This document shows, piece after piece, positions 10,732-17,839 of a stretch of 52,006 nt of DNA (positions are counted from its first letter, which is position 1; each line of letters opens with the position of its first letter). The notes beneath the pieces are model-generated. The model was given only the letters and a program-made list of their open reading frames with translations, did not search any database and had not been told where the DNA came from. Made by a program: the position numbers and the translations under genes. The stretch covers positions 1 to 52,006 of the forward strand of contig NZ_SCNV01000059.1 of the NCBI RefSeq assembly GCF_005503145.1. The letters run 5' to 3'. The DNA comes from Burkholderia sp. 4M9327F10 (GTDB lineage: Bacteria; Pseudomonadota; Gammaproteobacteria; Burkholderiales; Burkholderiaceae).

Positions 10732-11337
10732 TCATTTGAGGCCGTCCCACGGCGCCCCGGGAGGGAGTTCGAGCGAGGCGCCTGGCTGCAGCCCCAGCGA
10801 AAAAATATCGAGCGCACCGATACCCACACGCACGAGACGCAGAGTAGGGAAGCCGACCGCGGCCGTCATGCGGCGCACCTGGCGGTTCTTGCCTTCGGTG
10901 ATGGACAGTTCTATCCAGGTGGCCGGGATGGCAGCGCGATATCGGATCGGCGGATTGCGCGGCCACAGCGCTCCGCTATCGTTACCGGTGGCGGCGTCGG
11001 CGCCGGCTTCAGCCGGCTCGATCAACCTGGCCTGACATGGGCGCGTCACATAGTCGCCGAGATCGACGCCTCTCGCGAGCGCGCTCAGCGCGGTCTCGTC
11101 CGGTGCGCCTTCGACTTGCGCCCAGTAGCGCTTGACGAGCTTGTGGCGAGGCTCGGCAATGCGCGCCTGCAGCGCGCCGTCATCGGTCAGCAGCAGCAGG
11201 CCTTCGCTATCGGAATCGAGGCGGCCGGCCGGATAGACGCCGGGTACCTTGACCCAGTCGGCCAGCGAGGCGCGAGTTTCGTGCGGCGAGAACTGGCAGA
11301 TGGTGCCGAACGGCTTGTTGAGAGCGATGAGACGCAT
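10732..11337 (-). CDS. 23S rRNA pseudouridine synthase, RluE-like (RsuA/RluB/C/D/E/F family)
   Basis: This enzyme converts uridine to pseudouridine in rRNA. The catalytic motif GRLDSDSEGLLLLT carries the family's catalytic Asp in GRLD and is nearest the E. coli RluE pattern. Other family segments are LNKPFGTICQFS at the N-terminus and ITEGKNRQVRRMTAAVGFPTLRLVRVGIG near the C-terminus. I start at the ATG at 11337 (MRLIALNKP, 201 residues), which matches the usual RluE length and lack of an S4 domain. The frame stays open to an ATG at 11487, but that codon lies inside the palindrome at 11466-11491 and the extra residues look non-coding. The product lacks an N-terminal S4 domain, unlike the RsuA at 49948. 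The exact target base is inferred from homology. Confidence 0.88.
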   Translation of the reverse strand: MRLIALNKPFGTICQFSPHETRASLADWVKVPGVYPAGRLDSDSEGLLLLTDDGALQARIAEPRHKLVKRYWAQVEGAPDETALSALARGVDLGDYVTRPCQARLIEPAEAGADAATGNDSGALWPRNPPIRYRAAIPATWIELSITEGKNRQVRRMTAAVGFPTLRLVRVGIGALDIFSLGLQPGASLELPPGAPWDGLK

Positions 11338-11465
11338 GCGGGATCCGGCGAGCACCGGCCCGGTCACAGGCGTCACGCCGGTACCGGCTGGTACCCGCGC
11401 GACGCCCGGCTGGGCAGGTTCTGTGGCAAATGGCGGGATAATAATGCATAATCGCCAACGGCAGA

Positions 11466-11491
11466 TCTTATGTCTTATATAAGACATAAGA
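11466..11491. promoter_or_regulatory. 26-bp perfect palindrome between the RluE-type gene and icd, probable operator
   Basis: The half-site TCTTATGTCTTAT is followed directly by its exact reverse complement. Each arm contains CTTAT twice, so the core reads GTCTTATATAAGAC. There is no T-run and the stem is AT-rich, so this is not a terminator. It lies 200 bp before icd and 128 bp before the RluE start. A symmetric site of this kind suggests a dimeric regulator such as a GntR-family protein. The regulator's identity is unknown. Confidence 0.6.
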
Positions 11492-11690
11492 GAAGGAGGC
11501 TGCCACCCGCTGCATCCGGCGGTTTGCTCTGTCTCAAAACCGGCGGCATGGCCGGCACGCGCTGGCGTCGGCGTGGGCTAGAATAGCCGCTCGGCCGCTT
11601 GCAGGCGTTCGGCATTGCGCGTAACGAGAAGCGCCCAGTTCCGCAGTCCCCATCTGCTTCAACCAGAACAGCCATCACTGGAGTCCGATC

Positions 11691-12947
11691 ATGCCGTATC
11701 AGCACATTAAGGTTCCGACGGGCGGAGACAAGATTACCGTCAACGCAGACTACTCGCTCAATGTTTCCGACCAACCGGTCATTCCGTACATCGAAGGCGA
11801 CGGCACGGGCGTCGACATCACGCCGGTCATGATCAAGGTGGTGGACGCGGCGGTCGAGAAAGCCTACGGCGGCAAGAAGAAGATTCACTGGATGGAAGTC
11901 TATGCCGGCGAGAAGGCCACCAGGGTCTATGGCCCGGATGTGTGGCTGCCGGAAGAAACGCTGGCGGTGGTGAAGGACTATGTCGTCTCTATCAAGGGAC
12001 CGTTGACCACTCCGGTGGGTGGCGGCATCCGCTCGCTGAACGTGGCGTTGCGCCAGGAACTGGACCTGTATGTCTGCCTGCGCCCGGTGCAGTACTTCAA
12101 GGGCGTGCCTTCGCCGGTGCGCGAGCCGGAAAAAACCAATATGGTGATCTTCCGCGAGAACTCGGAAGACATTTACGCCGGCATCGAATGGGCCGCGGGA
12201 TCGGAGCAGGCCAAGAAGGTCATCCACTTCCTGCGCGAAGAAATGGGCGTGAAGAAGATCCGCTTCCCGGAAACGTCGGCTATCGGCATCAAGCCGGTGT
12301 CGCGCGAAGGCACGGAACGTCTGGTGCGCAAGGCGCTGCAGTACGCTATCGACAACGATCGCCGCTCGCTCACGCTGGTGCACAAGGGCAACATCATGAA
12401 GTTCACGGAAGGTGCGTTCCGTGATTACGGCTATGCGCTCGCGCAGAAGGAATTCGGTGCGGAGCTGGTGGACGGCGGCCCGTGGATGAAGTTCAAGAAC
12501 CCGAAGACGGGTAACGACATTGTCGTCAAGGACGTGATCGCCGACGCGTTCCTGCAGCAGATCCTGTTGCGTCCGGCCGAATACGATGTGATCGCCACGC
12601 TGAACCTGAACGGCGACTATATTTCGGACGCACTGGCCGCGCAGGTTGGCGGGATCGGCATTGCACCAGGCGCGAATCTGTCGGATTCGGTGGCAATGTT
12701 CGAAGCCACGCACGGCACTGCGCCGAAGTACGCGGGCAAAGACTATGTGAATCCGGGCTCGGAGATTCTCTCGGCGGAAATGATGCTGCGCCACCTGGGT
12801 TGGACCGAGGCGGCGGACGTCATCATCAAGGCGATGGAAGCGTCGATTCTGCAGAAGCGCGTCACGTACGACTTCGCACGTTTGATGGAAGGCGCGACGC
12901 AAGTGTCGTGCTCGGGCTTTGGGCAGGTGCTGATCGAGAATATGTGA
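11691..12947 (+). CDS. icd: Isocitrate dehydrogenase (NADP+)
   Basis: This 418-residue cytoplasmic TCA-cycle enzyme oxidatively decarboxylates isocitrate to 2-oxoglutarate with NADP+. The N-terminus IPYIEGDGTGVDITPVM (31-47) and the substrate loop GGIRSLNVALRQELDLYVCLRPV (111-133) match the E. coli enzyme. Ser115 corresponds to the serine phosphorylated by AceK in E. coli. The metal-binding part is in NLNGDYISDALAAQVGGIG. GGAG lies about 9 nt before the ATG. Expression may respond to the palindrome upstream. Transcription is closed by two hairpins just downstream. The long open frame on the opposite strand here is a shadow. Confidence 0.97.
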   Translation: MPYQHIKVPTGGDKITVNADYSLNVSDQPVIPYIEGDGTGVDITPVMIKVVDAAVEKAYGGKKKIHWMEVYAGEKATRVYGPDVWLPEETLAVVKDYVVSIKGPLTTPVGGGIRSLNVALRQELDLYVCLRPVQYFKGVPSPVREPEKTNMVIFRENSEDIYAGIEWAAGSEQAKKVIHFLREEMGVKKIRFPETSAIGIKPVSREGTERLVRKALQYAIDNDRRSLTLVHKGNIMKFTEGAFRDYGYALAQKEFGAELVDGGPWMKFKNPKTGNDIVVKDVIADAFLQQILLRPAEYDVIATLNLNGDYISDALAAQVGGIGIAPGANLSDSVAMFEATHGTAPKYAGKDYVNPGSEILSAEMMLRHLGWTEAADVIIKAMEASILQKRVTYDFARLMEGATQVSCSGFGQVLIENM

Positions 12948-12985
12948 GTCTTGCGCTTAACCCTTGGCGCTTAGCCCCTCGCGGC

Positions 12986-13042
12986 CAGCCCTTTAAGGGC
13001 TGCGTCGAAAACCCCGGCAGACGATTCGTCGCCGGGGTTTTT
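12986..13042 (+). terminator. Double hairpin ending with the icd terminator
   Basis: A first perfect 8-bp stem (CAGCCCTT / AAGGGCTG) occupies 12986-13002. A second stem (AACCCCGGC / GCCGGGGTT, 13010-13039) ends in a T-run and is the terminator proper, about 60 nt after the icd stop. Confidence 0.8.
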
Positions 13043-13444
13043 CACTTTCAACTCCCAGGTTGCGATTCGGGCAATCGGCCAACTGTGTAAATACGTCCGG
13101 GTTAACTGCGACGAATCGTCGCATCGCGTGTAGTGTCCTCTATCCCACAAATAATGCTTATCGGTTAAGCGCGATTGTCCTGTCTTGGCCAATGCGTTCG
13201 GATGGTCATCTTAGTGCGTTGTAGGAAAACGAAAATCATTCGGTATTCTGAATTTTTTTGTCGAATCCGATACGACGTCCGACAGCCGAAATTTTCATCT
13301 TGAAAAGGCATCCTGAGCAACGCCGGTGCGTCAATCAATATGGTTCGAGAAGAATCCCTCTGATATAAATTCGCCGCTTTGACAAATGCGTCGTCGGCAA
13401 CAGGCTGGGTGCACTGCGACGCGCACGGTATTCGAGAGGTCACG
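13043..13444. other. AT-rich intergenic region upstream of the GT-A-like gene, with an extended -10 candidate
   Basis: About 400 bp after the icd terminator has no gene that I can support. From about 13200 to 13370 it is clearly more AT-rich than its surroundings (poly-T tract near 13255). At 13361-13369 the sequence TGATATAAA resembles an extended -10 element (TGnTATAAT). It would start a transcript about 70 nt before the ATG at 13445. No matching -35 is evident, which is normal for extended -10 promoters. Confidence 0.4.
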
Positions 13445-14251
13445 ATGAGCGGCGACAAAATACACGCGAATGTTTATGTGGCGACACCGAGTTACGGCGC
13501 GGTAGTCACAACCGACTATGTGCTGGGTCTTCTTGACCTGTACGACGCATCTTCAAAGCATGGATTCGGCTTGCGGACGCACTTCAACAGCTTCGACAGC
13601 CTGGTTACCCGTGCGCGCAACACCATGGTGGCCGAATTTCTCGCGGACAGCCGCTTTACGCATCTGATGTGGATCGACGGCGACATCGGATTTAAAGGAG
13701 CCGACGTGGTTCGACTGCTGAGAGCCAATCGGCCCGTCGTGGCGGGCGTATATCCGCTGAAGTCCGAGGGCTGGCCGCGCTCCGGGTTGCCCGAGGCGCT
13801 GGCGGCCGGGACCACCAAGGCCGATTTCGAGGCGCGTTTTGCGACCTATCCGGCGGTGGCGGAAACCGGCAAGCTAAGCCCCGACGCGGACGGCTTTCTC
13901 GACGTTCTTTATGCACCGACCGGGTTCATGCTGATCAAGCGAGAGGTATTTCGGGCTTTGATTCAGCACTTTCCCGAGCTTCAGTGCCGCACCTGGTTGA
14001 AGGATCGTGAGGATGACGACGCGGCTGTGCTGGGGTCGCTGCACTACGCGTTCTTCGACACGATGATCGATCCGCAGACTCGCACGTACCTGTCCGAGGA
14101 CTACGCGTTTTGCCGGCGCATCGCAAGCATCGGCATCACCCCGGCGGTGGATACGCGATCTAATTTTAGCCATCAGGGTGTCGCTGTTTTTCGCGGCGAT
14201 CTGACGCGCAGTCTGGAATTGCAGCGAGATGCGAGCTGTCACACTACGTAG
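13445..14251 (+). CDS. GT-A-like putative glycosyltransferase, orphan
   Basis: The product has 268 residues from the ATG at 13445, with GAGAGGT about 4 nt upstream; the longer frame from 13379 lacks such a site. It opens with a beta-strand-like NVYVATPSYGAVVTTDYVLGLLDL. Then come TRARNTMVAEFL (about 57-68), the metal-site-like MWIDGDIGF (about 76-84, a D-G-D in place of DXD) and APTGFMLIKREVF near 157. A late acidic/aromatic segment YLSEDYAFCRRIASIG is near 217. This order of elements is that of GT-A fold nucleotide-sugar transferases. There is no signal peptide or membrane segment. No polysaccharide or sugar genes are nearby, so acceptor and donor are unknown. The AT-rich upstream region hints at horizontal acquisition, which is inference. 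Confidence 0.7.
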   Translation: MSGDKIHANVYVATPSYGAVVTTDYVLGLLDLYDASSKHGFGLRTHFNSFDSLVTRARNTMVAEFLADSRFTHLMWIDGDIGFKGADVVRLLRANRPVVAGVYPLKSEGWPRSGLPEALAAGTTKADFEARFATYPAVAETGKLSPDADGFLDVLYAPTGFMLIKREVFRALIQHFPELQCRTWLKDREDDDAAVLGSLHYAFFDTMIDPQTRTYLSEDYAFCRRIASIGITPAVDTRSNFSHQGVAVFRGDLTRSLELQRDASCHTT

Positions 14252-14329
14252 CTTCTCGGGAAGCTTCGCGGCCTGCGCTATGATGTCCCGACCGACGGTC
14301 ATGCGCGATTCGCGCTAACTCGCACACTC

Positions 14330-14692
14330 ATGCTCTTCCTGAAGCGCCTCCTCATTTTGCTTTCGCTTGCGCTGTTCACCGCGCAAGGCGCTTTCGCGCA
14401 TGAGCATGCGGGGCGGATGGTCAGCATGACGATGTCTTCTGCCGCAGATGGGCAGTCCACCACTTCCAGTACAGAAGCCCATTGCGAGGATGCATCTGCT
14501 TCGGGCCAACCGTGTGGCGGCGCGCACTTGCTCTGCTGTTGCGCGGCCGCTTGCGGCATCCATTGCGCGGCGCTGTTCGCCGCTTTCCAGTTTGAGCCGC
14601 ATGGGTCCGGTCCAGCGCTGCCTCAATTGCTTTCCGAAGTGCGTCGTGAAGGCCTAACCCACGCGCCGCCCGTGCGTCCCCCGATCGCCTGA
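14330..14692 (+). CDS. Secreted Cys/His-rich protein, CopL-like, putative copper-linked
   Basis: This 120-residue protein has a strong signal peptide (MLFLKRLLILLSLALF, cleavage after GAFA) followed at once by HEHAG. The mature part is rich in His, Met and Cys: MVSMTMSS, EAHCEDASASGQPCGGAH, then HLLCCCAAACGIHCAAL near 67-83. Signal peptide plus this Cys/His cluster, next to a multicopper oxidase, resembles Xanthomonas CopL, a small protein needed for copper-inducible expression of copAB. It precedes the oxidase by 149 nt on the same strand and may be cotranscribed. There is no good ribosome binding site before the ATG at 14330. Metal binding is inferred from composition. Confidence 0.65.
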   Translation: MLFLKRLLILLSLALFTAQGAFAHEHAGRMVSMTMSSAADGQSTTSSTEAHCEDASASGQPCGGAHLLCCCAAACGIHCAALFAAFQFEPHGSGPALPQLLSEVRREGLTHAPPVRPPIA

Positions 14693-14841
14693 TGGCTCGA
14701 TGCGTTGTGCCCGTTCTCATGACGGCTGCAACGCGCTCCAGTCATCACGGCTCGGGCTGCGGTTGCCGCAGCCCGAGCGTTTAGCGATTGCGCGCGGCGA
14801 GCCACAAGCGCCGCCGCGCGCTCCACGTCAGGAAGCAATCC

Positions 14842-16575
14842 ATGATCCGCAGGGAATTTCTGGTCCGCGCGCTGAGCGCGGCCACAGCGTCGCTATTCGC
14901 GCGTCGCGTAGTTGCACAACAGGATGCGCGTGGGATGCACGACACGCCGGCTATGAGTGGCATGTCCGATATGCCCGCCATGCCCGTCAACCGCATGCCC
15001 AGGGCAGTCGAGCTGGCGGCGCCCGAGGCGTTGCCGTCCGGTGCGCCGTTGGCGGTCTTGCGCACGCTCGCGAACGAAAGCCGTGAGCCGGGCCTGTTTC
15101 GCGCAACCCTCGTCGCGCAGCCGTCCCGGCACACGTTGATTGCCGGACATCCGACTACGTTCTGGCAGTACAACCCCGACGGTAATCCGCCCGATTCTGC
15201 CGAGTTGCATGGCCCCGTTGTGGGGCCACTGATCGACGTGCGTGAAGGTGATACGGTCGAGATCCGTTTCGTGAACCGTCTGCCGCAACCGTCGACGATT
15301 CATTGGCATGGCCTGCCGGTGCCGCCTGACCAGGACGGCAATCCATCGGATCCGGTTGCGCCCGGCGGCTCGCGTGTCTACCGCTTCACGCTGCCGCGCG
15401 GCAGCGCCGGCACCTACTGGTACCACCCGCATCCGCATGGGCAGTCGGCCGAGCAGGTGTTTCGCGGGCTCGCCGGCCCGTTCGTAGTGCGCGCCGCGGA
15501 CGATCCGCTCGCCGGCTGGCCCGAGCGGCATCTGTTCTTCTCCGATCTGAAGCTCGCGAGCGACGGCACGATTCCGGCGAACGACACGCTGGACTGGATG
15601 AACGGCCGTGAAGGGCAGTTCGTGCTGGTGAATGGCGCGCGCCGTCCGCGCATCGTTGTCGTGACCGACGAGCGCTGGCGAGTCTGGAACGCGTGCAATG
15701 CGCGTTATTTGCAGTTGTCGCTGGGTGAGGACCGTGTGTTTGCCCAGGTTGGCACGGATGGCGGCTTGCTGGAGCAGCCGCGCACCGGGCTGACGACGCT
15801 GCTCCTCGCGCCCGGTGAGCGTGCGGAACTGATTGTTTCGGCCGCCGGAGCGTCGGCAGCTGCCGCGCAGACGGGGAAATCCACACCATCCGGCCGGTCG
15901 GTTCAGCCTCGCGAGGCCGCCCAGGCGGTGCTGACCGCCGAGGTCTACGACCGTCGCAAGATGGCGATGTCGCACGGCGGCTTGCCGCCCAGTCCCTCGC
16001 TGCCGCTCGCCGATGTGCAGTTCGAACCGCGCAAAGCGGAGCCCAGCCAGGCCGCACGTGCGCTGCCTGCGTCGCTGCGCACCATCGCGCCGCTCGGGGC
16101 GCCTGCCGCACGCAAATCCGTGCTGTTTTCCGAACGTATGGACGTGGCCGCCATGCACCACGCCGACCAGCCGGTGAATGGGATGCCAGCGGGGGCGCCC
16201 GCAGCGCTTCCGGTGGGGCTTCCGGTCGGGCTCCCAACTGGCATGGCCTTCATGGTCAACGGCGCGACCTTCGATCCGCGCCGCATCACGCTGACCAGCC
16301 GGCGCGGCGAAGTCGAACACTGGTCGATTGAAAACCGCACGGATATGGATCATCCGTTCCATCTGCACGGCACGCAATTTCAGGTGCTGGAGCGCGAAGA
16401 GGGGGGTGTCGTTGCTGCGGAGGCGTATCGGGCGTGGCGCGACACCGTCAATGTGCAGCCGGGTGAGACGGTGCGCATCGCAGTAGTTCAGGAGCAGGCC
16501 GGAGAGCGTATGTTCCACTGCCACATCCTCGAACACGAGGACCTCGGCATGATGGGCACCCTTAAGGTGATCTGA
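14842..16575 (+). CDS. Multicopper oxidase, CueO-like, Tat-exported
   Basis: This 577-residue periplasmic oxidase probably oxidises Cu(I) to Cu(II) for copper tolerance. The start is the ATG at 14842 with AGGAA upstream. The twin-arginine signal IRREFLVRALSAATAS is at residues 2-17, cleaved near RRVVAQ. A Met-rich stretch follows (MSGMSDMPAMPVNRMP). All copper ligand motifs are present: HWHG near 154, YWYHPHPHG near 193, HPFHLHG near 511 and MFHCHILEHEDLGMMG near 560. The last two match CueO closely. A second Met/His-rich part (MDVAAMHHADQPVNGMP) lies before the third cupredoxin domain, where CueO has its Met-rich insert. The CopL-like gene upstream supports a copper role. PcoA/CopA-type proteins are the main alternative, but they usually carry longer Met repeats. 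Confidence 0.92.
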   Translation: MIRREFLVRALSAATASLFARRVVAQQDARGMHDTPAMSGMSDMPAMPVNRMPRAVELAAPEALPSGAPLAVLRTLANESREPGLFRATLVAQPSRHTLIAGHPTTFWQYNPDGNPPDSAELHGPVVGPLIDVREGDTVEIRFVNRLPQPSTIHWHGLPVPPDQDGNPSDPVAPGGSRVYRFTLPRGSAGTYWYHPHPHGQSAEQVFRGLAGPFVVRAADDPLAGWPERHLFFSDLKLASDGTIPANDTLDWMNGREGQFVLVNGARRPRIVVVTDERWRVWNACNARYLQLSLGEDRVFAQVGTDGGLLEQPRTGLTTLLLAPGERAELIVSAAGASAAAAQTGKSTPSGRSVQPREAAQAVLTAEVYDRRKMAMSHGGLPPSPSLPLADVQFEPRKAEPSQAARALPASLRTIAPLGAPAARKSVLFSERMDVAAMHHADQPVNGMPAGAPAALPVGLPVGLPTGMAFMVNGATFDPRRITLTSRRGEVEHWSIENRTDMDHPFHLHGTQFQVLEREEGGVVAAEAYRAWRDTVNVQPGETVRIAVVQEQAGERMFHCHILEHEDLGMMGTLKVI

Positions 16576-16690
16576 GGATGATCTGAGCGATCTGAATGCG
16601 CTGAAGGCTATCCGAAAGCAAGGCGCGGATACCGGGCCAGATTCGCCGGCGCGGGACGGCGGGGCGCACATTCGGCGTCCCAGAATGAAG

Positions 16691-16713
16691 AAACCCGGCA
16701 CGAAGCCGGGTTT
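16691..16713 (-). terminator. Terminator between the multicopper oxidase and csp genes
   Basis: A 9-bp stem AAACCCGGC / GCCGGGTTT with a 5-nt loop lies 25 nt after the cold shock gene stop. The T-run is short on both strands. It may serve both converging genes. Confidence 0.65.
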
Positions 16714-16737
16714 CCAGGGTACGGGTATCGAACAGAC

Positions 16738-16944
16738 TCAGGCTGCGGCCTGGATGTTCGATGCCTGCTTGCCTTTAGGGCCTTGCACGACCTCAAAGCT
16801 GACCTTTTGACCTTCCTTCAGGGTCTTGAACCCATTCATCTGGATGGCCGAAAAGTGTGCAAACAGATCCTCACCGCCTTCGTCGGGCGTAATGAATCCG
16901 AAACCTTTCGCGTCATTGAACCATTTGACCGTACCAGTTGCCAT
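16738..16944 (-). CDS. Cold shock protein (CspA family)
   Basis: This is a 68-residue single cold-shock domain. It contains RNP1-like KGFGFITPD and RNP2-like DLFAHFSAI, preceded by GTVKWFNDA. It should act as a cytoplasmic RNA chaperone binding single-stranded nucleic acid. AGGGGAAG lies about 6 nt before the ATG. Several csp paralogues normally occur in these genomes, and the sequence does not say whether this one is cold-induced. The 580-bp region upstream leaves room for a long 5' UTR, as in cold-induced csp genes. Confidence 0.95.
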   Translation of the reverse strand: MATGTVKWFNDAKGFGFITPDEGGEDLFAHFSAIQMNGFKTLKEGQKVSFEVVQGPKGKQASNIQAAA

Positions 16945-17524
16945 ACCTACTTCCCCTGTAACTCATGACACCACCACGAGCCCTCGAAAAGCATAACGGC
17001 TGCGGGTATGCAGCCGCTCCCTCCTCACAAGCTCACCTTCGGCATTTTTTCGAATATGTGGCTGACTGAAAAAAGTGCCAGCTTGATTGTTGAGGCTCTT
17101 TATTCGAGTGTCAAGAAAATTTTGAGAGGCGTTCTGGTGCGTTGCAAACACCCCATTTCCAGGGTTTTTCCCGCTTTTCTTATGTGCGCTGGCGCAACCG
17201 CCCCGTCTTGAAAAGTCGCATAATCGACTCACATGCAGTTCCGTGGGCCGGTGTTCCCGCAAGTATTACCGTATGACAGCGAGGTGACGCACGCGGCCCT
17301 CGTGCAAGCGATCAGCTTGGCACGGCAGGTTGTGCGATACTCGATCCAACTGCACTGCAACAGCAGTGGCAACAACTTCAGGAGGGCCGGCTCCGCAATC
17401 GGCTCCGTGCAAGACGCACGCGTGACAGGCAGCGCCGTTACGTGGGGACGAACAAGGGATCGCCGGACTGCCGGTGGGGTTTTGACAGGATTGCGGGCCT
17501 GTCCGAGTTGTTTAGAATGGGTGT
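16945..17524. other. Divergent intergenic region between csp and clpS, 580 bp
   Basis: The stretch holds the promoters and leaders of the cold shock gene (minus) and clpS-clpA (plus). The csp side (17030-17180) is AT-rich and compatible with a long 5' UTR. I see no convincing gene; the short frames here have no ribosome binding site and no recognisable product. I could not assign -10 and -35 elements with confidence. Confidence 0.45.
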
Positions 17525-17839
17525 ATGGCAATTATCCCGGACAAGCAGGACGGCACCGTACTGGAGCGGCAGGAAAAAAAGCTGAAGCCGCCCTCCATGT
17601 ATAAGGTGGTGCTGTTGAACGACGACTTCACGCCAATGGAATTTGTCGTGATGATCGTGCAGGAATACTTCAATAAAGATCGTGAAACCGCAACGCAGAT
17701 TATGTTGAAGGTGCATCGCGAAGGCAGGGGAGTTTGTGGGGTCTATACGCGGGACATCGCGTCGACCAAAGTCGAGCAAGTCGTTACCCACGCACGGCAG
17801 GCCGGGCATCCGCTGCAGTGTGTGATGGAGGAAGCATGA
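17525..17839 (+). CDS. clpS: ATP-dependent Clp protease adaptor ClpS
   Basis: This 104-residue adaptor delivers N-degron substrates to the ClpAP protease. The core MYKVVLLNDDFTPMEFVVMIVQEYF (25-49) contains the N-degron pocket residues (NDDFTPMEFV). The later REGRGVCGVYTRDIASTKV segment and the disordered, charged N-terminal tail are also typical. The stop overlaps the clpA start by 4 nt (ATGA), so the two are translationally coupled, as is usual for the pair. Confidence 0.97.
   Translation: MAIIPDKQDGTVLERQEKKLKPPSMYKVVLLNDDFTPMEFVVMIVQEYFNKDRETATQIMLKVHREGRGVCGVYTRDIASTKVEQVVTHARQAGHPLQCVMEEA

Noticed and set aside
11475..12902. 475-codon minus-strand frame opposite icd
   Set aside because: Shadow of icd, which is unambiguous; it also runs into the palindrome.
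14893..16701. 602-codon minus-strand frame opposite the multicopper oxidase
   Set aside because: The plus-strand frame carries all copper motifs; this one is His/Arg-rich antisense.
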